A stretch of DNA of 64,000 nt from a candidate division WOR-3 bacterium (GTDB taxonomy: Bacteria > Hydrothermota > Hydrothermia > UBA1063). Positions within the stretch are counted from its first letter, which is position 1. Each line of letters starts with the position of its first letter. Where the stretch lies: assembly GCA_039803545.1 (NCBI GenBank), contig JBDRYS010000001.1:623866-687865 (forward strand), written 5' to 3'. This document shows, one piece after another, positions 44,883 to 54,234 of the stretch. Made by a program: the position numbers and the translations under genes. A model generated the notes under the pieces. That model ran no database searches and was not told the origin of the DNA. It was given only the letters and a program-made list of their open reading frames with translations.

Positions 44883-46853
44883 TTACACCTCCTGTTTTTT
44901 AATTTCTACAATTTCAGTGTATTTCCCTTCCCACTTCAATGGAAGGAATGGTGTTCCTCCATCATCATAAAATTGTTTGAAAAATTCAACATATTGCAAA
45001 CGTAGAGGATGAACAATAGAACCAAGAATATTTATCGCAAAGCTAAACAAATGACCGAAGACAAAAACAATCGGACCTAATATATAACCAACAATTGGGA
45101 TCTGCCAGACAAGCAAAGTTAAAATATTAATCGCCATTGCAATTCCCGAAGAGGTAAGACCAAGAGCCATCAAACGAACATAAGAGAGAAGATCTCCAAT
45201 AAAACCTACTCCATTGTATACATTATAGGCACCTTTAATAATGCGTATGATGAAATTCCTGCTATGTCTCGAACTAAACAAGACCATAAATAAAACAAAG
45301 AGCAAAGCAACCCCTTTCACTGCATTGTTTAATAACGGGTTTGAAACCTTTCCTGCAAAAAGCCCCATATACGCAAGGGAGAGTAAAATCACAATCCAGG
45401 CGATGGGCTGAGAAAGGGCACCAAGGGTATCACCCTCTTTTATTCTCTTATAAGCGTTTACTGCAAGCCCTACATTTATTTGAATGAATCCTAAAGCAAT
45501 TGTCAATGCGAAAAAGGTCATTACGTCGGTCATGGGATCAAATAGCATCATCTTTTTCCGGAAAGCATTAAGGGGTCCAATATTAGCTCGTTCAAAGAAA
45601 TCACCAAACCAACCACCAGTTAAAGCCCCAAAGATCATCGAAACGATCCCGCCACTAAACAGAATCCACAAAAGAGGAGCCGAAATTTTTAGTTTTCTCA
45701 TTAACCAGATCGAGAAAATAGCAAGAAGAAGTCCATAAGCAGCATCACCGTAACAAATACCAAAGAATAGAACAAAGAATGGAGTTATCAAAGCAGTGGG
45801 GTCGGGATCTATATAGGACGGAAGTCCATACATCCTCACCAATCCCTCAAAGGGCTTAAAAATCTTACTGTTTTCTAATTCAACGGGAAGTTCTTCACCG
45901 TCCTCCAAATTTACTACCTCATAATAAGCGGTTTCAAACTCAGAAAAAATTTTGTCAAGTTTCGAGAGATCTCTTTCTCTCACAAAGCCTTGATAGACTG
46001 AAATACAGGCGGTCTTAAGCCCTCGATTATCTGTCAATTCCCTATTATATATTGCAAGGTAATAGTCGTGAAGTACAAGAAGAGAATCATAATGCGCAGA
46101 GACCTTTTCTATCGCTTGCTTCAAATTTTTCTTTTCCTCTTCAAGAACTTTGATTCGATTGTCAATTTCTTCAAGAATATCTGCAGGACGCCCCGTATAA
46201 CCGTGAAACTCGATCTGCTCAAACTCTTTTTCCTGCAATATAGGACGAACTAAATCTTCATCTTTCGTATGGTAAACTATAACAACATAGGCCCTCTTCC
46301 CATCATCAGAGACGAGCTGGTAAGCCAAAGGATAATCCTCAAGAGACGGGAGTTTATTACTGGGAATAGAACCAGGGAGCATTATGAGTTCATTTGTACT
46401 TTTAATTTCTTCAAGATTGTAATTCAGGTTTACCCAGGGCAAAATAAAATTCCTCTGTGCAATTAGATTAGATTCCTCCTGAGCCAGCTGAGCCAATTCC
46501 TGTTCTAAGGTCTCAACCTGAACTAAAATTGTACCAGGCTCAACACAGTTGGCAATTTTGAAAAACTCTTTCTTCTCAAAGGCTTTCTTTGCTTCGTATA
46601 AGCTTTCAATTAACGACTTCTTTTTCGCGAAGCTCTCAAGAAAATTTATGGCATTGGAAAGCCTTGTGATAACCGCTTCAAGGTGAGATTCAAACTCAAC
46701 TTCAGACAAATGAGTAACACCAAATTCCTCTTTTAAATCCTTTCTTATTTCCGTGAAGTGAATGAGTCCCTCGTCTTGAAGCCGTTCCAGTAACTTCTCC
46801 CTCTCCGAATAATGGACGTAAAAAACAACCTTCTTTAAAGGTATTTTAGCCAT
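44883..46853 (-). CDS. atpI: V-type ATPase subunit I (membrane stator)
   Basis: The 656-residue protein has a cytoplasmic N-terminal half with coiled coils (about 1-330) and a C-terminal membrane half of seven to eight helices beginning around PFFVLFFGICYGDAAYGLLL. The conserved arginine near SYVRLMALGLTSSGIAMAIN is the one that faces the rotor ring in the family. It forms the ion half-channels and anchors the stator. It lies 2 bp upstream of K. Confidence 0.95.
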   Translation of the reverse strand: MAKIPLKKVVFYVHYSEREKLLERLQDEGLIHFTEIRKDLKEEFGVTHLSEVEFESHLEAVITRLSNAINFLESFAKKKSLIESLYEAKKAFEKKEFFKIANCVEPGTILVQVETLEQELAQLAQEESNLIAQRNFILPWVNLNYNLEEIKSTNELIMLPGSIPSNKLPSLEDYPLAYQLVSDDGKRAYVVIVYHTKDEDLVRPILQEKEFEQIEFHGYTGRPADILEEIDNRIKVLEEEKKNLKQAIEKVSAHYDSLLVLHDYYLAIYNRELTDNRGLKTACISVYQGFVRERDLSKLDKIFSEFETAYYEVVNLEDGEELPVELENSKIFKPFEGLVRMYGLPSYIDPDPTALITPFFVLFFGICYGDAAYGLLLAIFSIWLMRKLKISAPLLWILFSGGIVSMIFGALTGGWFGDFFERANIGPLNAFRKKMMLFDPMTDVMTFFALTIALGFIQINVGLAVNAYKRIKEGDTLGALSQPIAWIVILLSLAYMGLFAGKVSNPLLNNAVKGVALLFVLFMVLFSSRHSRNFIIRIIKGAYNVYNGVGFIGDLLSYVRLMALGLTSSGIAMAINILTLLVWQIPIVGYILGPIVFVFGHLFSFAINILGSIVHPLRLQYVEFFKQFYDDGGTPFLPLKWEGKYTEIVEIKKQEV

Positions 46854-46856
46854 AAA

Positions 46857-47162
46857 TCAAGAAAGTTTACTTAACAAAAATTCAATGGCCGTTTTCTCTT
46901 TTCTCTCGGCCCTGTTTTTCAATTCCTGTACCTCAACTACCAACTCCTTTTCTAATTCTTTTATCTTCTCTTGCGCCTGTTTCTGGGCCTCTTCCTCAAC
47001 CGTAAGGAGAATTTCCTTCCTTTTGCTTAAAGCTTCTTCAATCCTCTGCGTTGCCAGTCTCTGGGCTTCACTTATGATTAGATTCGCCTCTTCCTGAGTT
47101 TTCTTAATCATTTCTTCGGCTTCCTTCTCGGCATCCTTGATCTTTTTGATAATATCCTCCAT
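46857..47162 (-). CDS. V-type ATPase peripheral-stalk subunit H/G
   Basis: A 101-residue almost continuous coiled coil (EDIIKKIKDAEKEAEEMIKK through about 90) rich in E and K, the form of V-type H/G stalk subunits that pair with E. It is the first gene of the ATPase operon, 3 bp before I. An AGGAGG ribosome site precedes the ATG. Position and composition give the call; sequence alone would be low-complexity. Confidence 0.8.
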   Translation of the reverse strand: MEDIIKKIKDAEKEAEEMIKKTQEEANLIISEAQRLATQRIEEALSKRKEILLTVEEEAQKQAQEKIKELEKELVVEVQELKNRAERKEKTAIEFLLSKLS

Positions 47163-47179
47163 AGGACCTCCTGTACTAA

Positions 47180-47207
47180 ATTTTAAAACAAAACCTTAAA
47201 AATTCAA
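47180..47207 (-). promoter_or_regulatory. Promoter of the V-ATPase operon
   Basis: Minus strand TTGAAT (47207-47202), 16-bp spacer, TAAAAT (47185-47180), with GGAGG before the ATG at 47162. The 99-bp gap is shared with the divergent GH57 gene, for which I see no convincing promoter on the plus strand. Confidence 0.6.
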
Positions 47208-47285
47208 AATACGCACTAAGGTGCTCATAATAACGAGCGTTTAAAAAACCTTAAACGGGCTTTGGGGTTTGAATATTTACATGCG

Positions 47286-50200
47286 ATGGAACATAATAAA
47301 TTCATGCTTTTGACGTATCTGTTAATAAAGGTACTGTTGTTAAGTGGAACCGCAAAAATAGCCTTCCTACACCATGGAAATCAACATTTTTCCGACAACG
47401 GTGCCTATGTTCTAAGGCCTGGAGATTACGGTTACAATGGCAACTCTTTCCATCGAACCCTCGATACTCACGAATATTACAATTGTCCCATTGACATCCA
47501 CATCTCGGGAACCCTTACCCAGTCCTACACCTGGATGCAAAATGACAGGGGGTTATTAAATAGACTTCGTGGAGACCTGGTCTATATCGTGGGAGGAACA
47601 TATGCAGAGCATATAATGCCCTATGTCGATAGCAGTTTAAACAAATTTTCCCTCTGGTATGCAAAAACCCTTTACGAAAACTCGATTAAGGGAGTGGGAT
47701 GGCCGGATTATCCAAATGTGATATGGATTCCAGAGAGGGTTTTCAAATCAGAACTATTAATGCCCTACTCTTTAATAAAGGTTCTAAACGAAGAATATGG
47801 GAAATACGATTCACAAGGGAGATACCTTGCACCATGCATTGTGTTAGACGATAACGTCCACGAGTGGTTTTCTCACACCTATCCTAATGGAACGGAATGT
47901 CATAATTCAAGGAAGGTACACCGGATGTTTGACAACGAGGGTAACTATGTGTTTGTTGTGTTCATACAAAAGGTTGCACGGGACCAGATGGTATGGAACG
48001 ATGTCTCCAATCCCTCAAACCCTCTGCATCAGTTACTATTGTCCCTTGCAAACGATCCAGATCAAGAACAATTAGTGATATACGGTGATGATTGGGAAAA
48101 GGCAGCGGGAGTTGCAGGATGGGACTTCGGTAACCCGGGAGCACCAGCCTCCAGTTACGACTGGAATATCAGATTCATTAAACAACAATCCTGGATTCAG
48201 CCTGTTCACATAGCCGAAGCCGTAAAATGGTGGGGGGTTGACAAAATTTATGATAACGATCCCAATAATGACCCCCCAGTAATTACTATCAATTATGCAG
48301 CTTATCAGGAACTTCACGATTGGACCGGTGGTAACTATGACAACTGGTATAATGATTTTAAAAACACAAGAGGCTGGGGATGTGAGTATGGTCCAGATTT
48401 AAACGGAAACGGAGTGACAGGGGATTACGAAGACTTGTGGAAATTTGCCTACAACAAGCTCATGAACGTTCCCGACAACGAGTTTGCTAAACTGGGCTGG
48501 ACTACCCTCTCGTCTATGCTTTACGAAACTGCATGGCACACGGGCCCTGGCGGCTATTTGGTTTTTTGGGGAAAAAATCTTTGGAACCACGCAAGGTACG
48601 GAGGAATCTTTTCCTACGGTGCAATCTGGCTTGACTCTTTGAGATTTCAACAAGTTCCTAAAATAGACAGTTTAGACCTTGATGCAGACGGCGTTAAAGA
48701 ATTCACTATTTATAATGACAAAATGTGTTTGATTTTTGACAGAAGAGGTGGACGTGCCCTTGCGGTCTTCACATCGGATACATCTTGTGTCGTAGGCAAT
48801 CTGATGAGTAATTGGAGTGGTGAAGGCGATTATAATGATGGGGGTCATCCAGGCCTTTTAAACGATTCTCAGGGTGAAAATTCATGGTTTGACGTGAATG
48901 TTTCTTACTCTGGAGACACGGCGATTCTTACTTTTACTGAAAGATACGACTGGAGCGGGAATCCTCAAAGCGACTTAAGGAAAACAATAAAGATTACACC
49001 TAATAAAAACTTCATTTCCGTCACGTATAATTCCACATACACCAACTGGACTAAGGCAGGTGTAACTCCTTCCCTTTACAAACAGATACTCAAAGGCTAC
49101 AATATGAGGCCGATTTACGGGGTGAGTCAGAATGGTTGGACTTACGGAGGATACGAAAGCCTTTACGATTCAGTAAAAGCGGTTTTCCTATATCCTTCAG
49201 GCACTGGTCTAACCTTCAACTTCCTCGGTAAGATGTCTTCAGGCGCGGAGCTCATTGAAATTGGAGGAAAAAACGGTGCTTATACTATTTACTTCTACGC
49301 AGGAAAAGGTAGTCCTGATATAGACCTTACAGGGCCGGGAGATAGAGAAGGGCCAAGAATCTGGAATACCACTTTTAGCCCAAATTTCAACATTCTTGAG
49401 AGCGATAGTGTTCTTGTGACAACTAACGTCTTAGACCCCTCTGGAATACTCGGTGTGTGGGTTAGATACACAAACAATAACTGGCAGAGCTTTACAGACC
49501 TTCAAATGTTACCTGATGATGGGCTCGGTAGAGATTACAACGGAAATCATGAACCAGACCCTTCTCTTTATGGTGTTTTCATCCCGCCACAGCCAAATGG
49601 GACAAGGGTGTACTTTGCAATTCGGGCTAAAGACAACTCCCCTTATCAAAATGAAAGCTGGGACAACAACAATGGACAAAACTATTCATACACTGTTGGA
49701 TTTCAGGATTTTGTGATGGATGGGGCACTTGATAGGGTTGCCGTGCTTTTATCGCAGAACGAGAATATGCACCTTTATGGATATTACGATAGAAACACGA
49801 AGAGGCTCTACGTGGCAACGGAGTCGGCAGGCAATGCATCAGCTAATCAATCAGGCTACTTTTACAACGACCATTTCATTTTCATCTCCTTTAACCCAAG
49901 CGCTATGGTAAACGCCCCTTGGGCAAAGCAGGGACAGGTTGGGAGGTTTAACTTTTTCCTTGCCGACGAAGACAACAATGATTTTGTTGGCTGGTTTGAT
50001 TCAACGGGAACTCTAATTACAGACACAGTAAATTTTAAATGTGCATCTTATGTAAGTGACCAGGGATACCTCGAAGGAGTAATAAACCTTTCACCCTTTG
50101 GCAATCCAAGTGTAATTTACATTGCGGTGGGTTCCTACGCAACTCAAGATGGTGGAACTCTCCAGTGGCAGGTACCAATGCCAAGAACCCAAAACGGCGA

Positions 50201-50522
50201 TATCGAATCGGACGAATATTACCAACTTCTCCTTGACTCATCCTATGTGGGTGACAGCCTGAGTTCGAAAAAAATAATAGTAAGTTCCATTGTAAAAGCG
50301 GGCCAGCCTTTAAAATTAAGGTTGTCATCTTCAATTCCAGGCACCATATCCTGCACAATATACAACGCCTATGGTGGAGTCCTGAAAAAGATAGAAATTC
50401 CGTTGAATAGTAAAAACTTCAACACCTCCATTCCTTTTGAAAATGCAACCCCTGGAGTATACTTTATCCAGATACACACTGACAACTTTGAAACAACCCA
50501 AAAGGTAGTGGTAGTCCGATGA
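47286..50522 (+). CDS. Secreted glycoside hydrolase family 57 protein with DOMON-like and T9SS-like C-terminal domains
   Basis: After a signal peptide (hydrophobic stretch TYLLIKVLLLSGTA) a GH57 core contains FLHHGNQHF, NVIWIPERVF with the probable nucleophile Glu (codon 47733-47735) and QLVIYGDDWEKAAG with the probable acid Asp. A beta-sandwich follows (about 460-690), then a DOMON/glucodextranase-C-like domain (about 820-980, DGALDRVAVLL, NFFLADEDNNDFVGWF) and a C-terminal Por/T9SS-like sorting domain (SKKIIVSSIVKAGQ ... VYFIQIHTDNFETTQKVVVV). It should degrade external alpha-glucans. An in-frame TTG at 47262 is possible; ATG 47286 gives the better signal peptide. The ribosome site is weak. 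Confidence 0.85.
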   Translation: MEHNKFMLLTYLLIKVLLLSGTAKIAFLHHGNQHFSDNGAYVLRPGDYGYNGNSFHRTLDTHEYYNCPIDIHISGTLTQSYTWMQNDRGLLNRLRGDLVYIVGGTYAEHIMPYVDSSLNKFSLWYAKTLYENSIKGVGWPDYPNVIWIPERVFKSELLMPYSLIKVLNEEYGKYDSQGRYLAPCIVLDDNVHEWFSHTYPNGTECHNSRKVHRMFDNEGNYVFVVFIQKVARDQMVWNDVSNPSNPLHQLLLSLANDPDQEQLVIYGDDWEKAAGVAGWDFGNPGAPASSYDWNIRFIKQQSWIQPVHIAEAVKWWGVDKIYDNDPNNDPPVITINYAAYQELHDWTGGNYDNWYNDFKNTRGWGCEYGPDLNGNGVTGDYEDLWKFAYNKLMNVPDNEFAKLGWTTLSSMLYETAWHTGPGGYLVFWGKNLWNHARYGGIFSYGAIWLDSLRFQQVPKIDSLDLDADGVKEFTIYNDKMCLIFDRRGGRALAVFTSDTSCVVGNLMSNWSGEGDYNDGGHPGLLNDSQGENSWFDVNVSYSGDTAILTFTERYDWSGNPQSDLRKTIKITPNKNFISVTYNSTYTNWTKAGVTPSLYKQILKGYNMRPIYGVSQNGWTYGGYESLYDSVKAVFLYPSGTGLTFNFLGKMSSGAELIEIGGKNGAYTIYFYAGKGSPDIDLTGPGDREGPRIWNTTFSPNFNILESDSVLVTTNVLDPSGILGVWVRYTNNNWQSFTDLQMLPDDGLGRDYNGNHEPDPSLYGVFIPPQPNGTRVYFAIRAKDNSPYQNESWDNNNGQNYSYTVGFQDFVMDGALDRVAVLLSQNENMHLYGYYDRNTKRLYVATESAGNASANQSGYFYNDHFIFISFNPSAMVNAPWAKQGQVGRFNFFLADEDNNDFVGWFDSTGTLITDTVNFKCASYVSDQGYLEGVINLSPFGNPSVIYIAVGSYATQDGGTLQWQVPMPRTQNGDIESDEYYQLLLDSSYVGDSLSSKKIIVSSIVKAGQPLKLRLSSSIPGTISCTIYNAYGGVLKKIEIPLNSKNFNTSIPFENATPGVYFIQIHTDNFETTQKVVVVR

Positions 50523-51115
50523 AAAAAAATTTGCCCAATATAATAAGTATTGTTAGAATCCTCCTTAGCTTTTTAACTCTTTACCTTTTGGACCTGGGGA
50601 GGTATGGGACAACCTTCACAGCGTGCATATTAATCGTAGTCATAATTTTCACCGACTTTCTCGATGGTTTTCTCGCAAGGACCCTGAAGGCAGAATCGGA
50701 AATCGGTGCCATCCTCGACATAACTGGCGACAGAATCGTAGAATTCATCTTCTGGATCTTCTTCGCGTCGAAAGGATTAATCTCTTTTTGGTTTCCAGTG
50801 ATTGTTATTACCAGGGATGTCCTCGTCGACACTATAAGAAGTTCGGCCTTTAAGAAAGGCGTAAAACCTTATGAAATGCACAAAAACAGGATAGCAAACT
50901 TCATTGTAACATCGGGCTATTTTAGGACAGGATATGCGCTGTCGAAGGCGATTGCCTTCACCCTTCTGGGGGTGGACCTATTAACAATCCATGGAAAGTT
51001 ATCTTTCAACATCCATGGTTTCGCCCTTGCCTTTGCCTGGCTCTCTCTCCTAATCTGCATAGTGCGTGGGCTACCCGTGATTCTGGACGCCTGGCCATAC
51101 CTTAAAAATAAATGA
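50519..51115 (+). CDS. CDP-alcohol phosphatidyltransferase family protein
   Basis: A 198-residue membrane protein of six hydrophobic segments carrying the full motif D-x2-D-G-x2-A-R-x8-G-x3-D-x3-D (seen as DFLDGFLARTLKAESEIGAI then LDITGD). It transfers a phosphatidyl group from CDP-diacylglycerol to an alcohol, e.g. glycerol-3-phosphate (PgsA) or inositol phosphate. The acceptor is not clear. It overlaps the GH57 stop (ATGA) and the HAD gene by 4 nt, so they are coupled; dephosphorylation by the HAD enzyme would suit a PgsA/PgpB-like pair. Confidence 0.85.
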   Translation: MKKNLPNIISIVRILLSFLTLYLLDLGRYGTTFTACILIVVIIFTDFLDGFLARTLKAESEIGAILDITGDRIVEFIFWIFFASKGLISFWFPVIVITRDVLVDTIRSSAFKKGVKPYEMHKNRIANFIVTSGYFRTGYALSKAIAFTLLGVDLLTIHGKLSFNIHGFALAFAWLSLLICIVRGLPVILDAWPYLKNK

Positions 51116-51738
51116 ACAAGGCTTGTTTTTTCGACCTCGATGGTACTTTGATACCCAATCCCTCCTCAGAAACAAGATTTCTAAAAGTACTTTTTAGAAA
51201 AATCCCCCTCTCACCCTCAGGAATAATAATCTGGTTTCTGGAATCTTTGTTCAAATACAAGAACTTCAAAAATTCAAAGGCATACTATCAAGGAATAAGG
51301 GTTAAAGACTTGCAAAAAATCCTGGAAGCAAGTTACAATCAAATAATAGAAGCAATCTCGGAGAAGGCAAAAAATCATGTAGAACAGAGAAGGAAAGAGA
51401 ATTATAAGCTTTTTATTATCACAGGGGCCCCTGATTTCATCGCTCGAGTAATAAATGATCATTTAAAATTTGACGGATATTACGCCTCGTTCCTTGAAAT
51501 TAAAAATGGAAAGTATACTGGTAGAATAAAGGGAATGGTCCCCTTCGGTAAAAATAAGGAGACCATTATGAAAGAAATAGCAAAAAGGGAAAATATTGAC
51601 CTTACCCTTTCCATTACTTACGCAGACCATCATGCAGACATACACTTTCTTGAAGCTGCTGGAAAGTTTTACGCGGTAAATCCAACGAAGAAACTGAGAA
51701 AAATTGTTCTAAAGGACCAGATTTTGATTTGGGACTAA
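51112..51738 (+). CDS. HAD-superfamily (subfamily IB) phosphatase
   Basis: 208 residues with motif I FFDLDGTLIP, motif II in LFIITGAPDFIARVI, a conserved lysine around KGMVPFGKNKE and motif IV SITYADHHADIHFLEAAG. The layout fits HAD-IB (SerB/PSP-like) and phosphatidylglycerophosphatase-type enzymes. Its coupling to the phosphatidyltransferase suggests the phosphate removed belongs to a phospholipid intermediate such as phosphatidylglycerophosphate; this is inference. It meets the convergent gene with a 4-nt stop overlap. Confidence 0.8.
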   Translation: MNKACFFDLDGTLIPNPSSETRFLKVLFRKIPLSPSGIIIWFLESLFKYKNFKNSKAYYQGIRVKDLQKILEASYNQIIEAISEKAKNHVEQRRKENYKLFIITGAPDFIARVINDHLKFDGYYASFLEIKNGKYTGRIKGMVPFGKNKETIMKEIAKRENIDLTLSITYADHHADIHFLEAAGKFYAVNPTKKLRKIVLKDQILIWD

Positions 51739-52961
51739 GTTTTTAATCTCTTTTTCTGAGCGGAAGGTAATAGTATGTTATTCAATATCAACCTGTATCC
51801 TGGGGAGTTTTTATATCTCGCAACATCAGTGGGAGGATCTCCAACGAAGTGCTGAAAATCCTCTGGATCGTGTCCCCCTAAGAAGCTAAAAAATCCCTTA
51901 CCCAGCTCACCATAAAGATACTTGACATATTCGGTACCCAGGACATCAGCAAGAACCACCGTGTTCTTCTTTAACTTACTCCTCCTGAAACCCGTATCCT
52001 GGCCCAGAAAATCCTTTATGACCGTTTTGTGATTTTGGGTAAGGATGCAGGGAATAAGGTCTGTTTTGGGGGAAAACTGGTGCAGAACAAAGTATGCGTT
52101 CTCTTCGCCCAGTTGTGCCACCTCCTGGGTCATATCCACATCAGAATGTTCATAGATGTAGAATTGAGGAAAAAGTTTAAAATCCTTGAATGCCATAGTT
52201 TTTGAATAGTCCAGTTTGGAATTACAATCGGGGTCAAAGGGAGTCCCGTCAAAGGGAACATCAAGAATATCAACACCTTCTGAGGCAAGAGCAATATCAA
52301 GAGTGATCGGAGCAGAACACATCGCAAAGAGGTACTTACCCTCATTTACAAAGTTATAGAAGGTTTTAGCAACCGCCCTTTCCAGTTCCGCAACACTTTT
52401 AAATCCGAGCTTTAAGGCCAGTGATTTCTTAAATTCTACCTGCTTTCTGTACCAATCCGCGTTTCCGTAAGTAGCATAAAACTTTCCGAATTGACCAGTA
52501 AAATCTTCGTGGTGCAAATGAACCCAATCAAAATCCTTAAGGCGTCCACTTAGAACCTCTTCATCATATATCCTCTCATAAGGAATTTGTGCATACTCAA
52601 GGAGCATAATCACTGGGTCATCCCAGGGTTCATAATATGGAGGCGCGTAAACAGCAATCTTTGGTGCATTTTCGAGGATAACAAACTCAAAGTTTTCATT
52701 TTTAGAACGTTCTTTAAGGTCAACCACTTCTTCTTCGGGCATTAATTCGTAGGAGACCCCTGTAATGGATAGAAGTTCGCGGACAATTTTCGTATCCTCG
52801 AGGATAAAAGAGCCTCCACGGTAATTCAGTATCCACTCGGCTTTGACTCCAGCACGTAGAGAGTTATATACCACCCCGTAGGCCCTAAGGTGGTCAAATT
52901 GGGATCCGTCCATCGGAATAAAAATGTAATAGCTAAGAAAAATTGCCAATAGAAAACTCAT
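51735..52961 (-). CDS. Conserved secreted protein of the family often labelled 'asparagine synthetase B'
   Basis: The 408-residue protein begins with a signal-like hydrophobic stretch and YIFIPMDGSQFDHLRAYGVV, continues with AEWILNYRGGSFILED, DFDWVHLHHEDFTGQFGKFY, GGHDPEDFQHFVGDPPTD and ends SPGYRLILNNILLPSAQKKR. This matches proteins of Bacteroidota-like bacteria that databases call 'asparagine synthetase B', but it has no N-terminal Cys nor the PP-loop of AsnB, so that name is probably wrong. Histidine-rich HLHHEDF and GGHDPED suggest a metal or hydrolase site in a class I glutamine-amidotransferase-like fold. It overlaps sdaA by 4 nt. Confidence 0.7.
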   Translation of the reverse strand: MSFLLAIFLSYYIFIPMDGSQFDHLRAYGVVYNSLRAGVKAEWILNYRGGSFILEDTKIVRELLSITGVSYELMPEEEVVDLKERSKNENFEFVILENAPKIAVYAPPYYEPWDDPVIMLLEYAQIPYERIYDEEVLSGRLKDFDWVHLHHEDFTGQFGKFYATYGNADWYRKQVEFKKSLALKLGFKSVAELERAVAKTFYNFVNEGKYLFAMCSAPITLDIALASEGVDILDVPFDGTPFDPDCNSKLDYSKTMAFKDFKLFPQFYIYEHSDVDMTQEVAQLGEENAYFVLHQFSPKTDLIPCILTQNHKTVIKDFLGQDTGFRRSKLKKNTVVLADVLGTEYVKYLYGELGKGFFSFLGGHDPEDFQHFVGDPPTDVARYKNSPGYRLILNNILLPSAQKKRLKT

Positions 52962-54163
52962 TTCTTCTTTTTGTCTCTCCAGTGGAGTGCAAGTCCACCT
53001 TTGGCAGTCTCCTTGTATGCCGATGGTAGGTCCTTACCCGTCTCCATCATCGTTTTCAATACCGAATCAAAGGAAATCATGTGTCTTCCATCAGAGAGTA
53101 GCGCGTAAACTGCACATTCTAAGGCCCTCACAGCAGCAACAGCATTCCTCTCGATACAGGGAATTTGAACATACCCAAGGACCGGGTCGCACGTTAGACC
53201 AAGATGGTGCTCGATTCCCATTTCGGCAGCATATTCTATCTGGAATATCGTTCCACCAAGAATCTGCGTCGCTGCGGCAGCAGCCATAGCACAAGCAACC
53301 CCGATCTCACCCTGACACCCTACCTCTGCCCCCGAAATTGAAGCATTTTCTCTGACAAGTGCCCCAATAAGGCCAGCGGTAGCAAGGGCCCTTAGAATCT
53401 TCTCTTCAGGAAGATTGTATTCCTCTTTTAAAAAGAAGAGCACAGCAGGAACAACACCACTGGAACCACAGGTAGGAGCAGTAACAATCAAGCCCCCAGC
53501 TGCATTCTCCTCCGCAACAGCCAGAGCATAAGAGAAAATCTTTCCCTTTGTATAGTTTATGTTTTTTGAATTAATCGCTTTTATGTAATAAGACCATGCC
53601 TTCCGGGGAAGATGTAACTCTCCAGGTAGGACACCTTCATTTTTTAAGCCACGACTTATTGAATCCTCCATTACCTTCCAGATTTCTTTAAGATAATCCC
53701 AGATCTCTATCCCCTCATTGATCTCAACAAATTCCCACAAACTTCTTCCATTGGATTCACACCAATCTAAGACTTCCTCCATGGTACCTGAGGGATAAAC
53801 ATCGTTTTTCTTGTAGAAATCATCTTCTGTTTTTACGATTCCGCCACCAACGCTGTAATAGACTTTCTCGGCTACAAAATTTCCAATTCTATCAAAACCT
53901 TCAAACTTTAAAGCATTAGGATGAAGAGTCATATAGACATCCGGTTTCTCGATAATTTCAAGATCACCATTAAAAGCTTTTTTCAGTGCCTCCTTAGTAA
54001 GATGCCCTTTCCCGGTGGCGGCAAGGCTTCCGAAAAGAGTGACTTTTAAAGATACCACATCGGGAAATTCCCTCAAGAAAAGCCTAAGAGCCTCAACGGG
54101 CCCCATGGTATGGGAAGAGGAAGGGCCATATCCAATCTTTAAAATAAGCTTAATCGACTCCAT
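52958..54163 (-). CDS. sdaA: L-serine ammonia-lyase (iron-sulfur, single chain)
   Basis: The 401-residue enzyme deaminates serine to pyruvate. The beta part starts GPSSSHTMGP; the alpha part has TAPTCGSSGVVPA and the [4Fe-4S] cysteines C283 (GCQGEIG), C325 (LTCDPVLG) and C336 (IPCIERN), whose spacing (42 and 11) equals that of known enzymes. The oxygen-sensitive cluster suits an anaerobic lifestyle. A TATAAT lies at 54180-54175, so the start site would be only about 5 nt before the ATG, with no ribosome site seen: the mRNA may be leaderless. Confidence 0.95.
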   Translation of the reverse strand: MESIKLILKIGYGPSSSHTMGPVEALRLFLREFPDVVSLKVTLFGSLAATGKGHLTKEALKKAFNGDLEIIEKPDVYMTLHPNALKFEGFDRIGNFVAEKVYYSVGGGIVKTEDDFYKKNDVYPSGTMEEVLDWCESNGRSLWEFVEINEGIEIWDYLKEIWKVMEDSISRGLKNEGVLPGELHLPRKAWSYYIKAINSKNINYTKGKIFSYALAVAEENAAGGLIVTAPTCGSSGVVPAVLFFLKEEYNLPEEKILRALATAGLIGALVRENASISGAEVGCQGEIGVACAMAAAAATQILGGTIFQIEYAAEMGIEHHLGLTCDPVLGYVQIPCIERNAVAAVRALECAVYALLSDGRHMISFDSVLKTMMETGKDLPSAYKETAKGGLALHWRDKKKK

Positions 54164-54174
54164 GTCTTTGAAAA

Positions 54175-54207
54175 ATTATAAAACTCAGAAAATGGATTAA
54201 AAATCCA
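54175..54207 (-). promoter_or_regulatory. sdaA -10 box and nearby inverted repeat
   Basis: TATAAT on the minus strand at 54180-54175 lies 11 bp before the sdaA ATG. About 13 bp further upstream is TGGATT-AAA-AATCCA (54193-54207), a 6-bp-arm dyad that could be an operator. No clear -35 hexamer is seen. Confidence 0.4.
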
Positions 54208-54234
54208 AAGCCAAGGATAAATTGTTTAGTTAGA

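Noticed and set aside
47262-47285. TTG start for the secreted GH57
   Set aside because: The added residues lie before the signal peptide and no ribosome site supports TTG; it remains possible.
51735-52961. Asparagine synthetase B as a function
   Set aside because: No N-terminal Cys amidotransferase or PP-loop ATP pyrophosphatase motif is present; the name seems to be inherited from databases.
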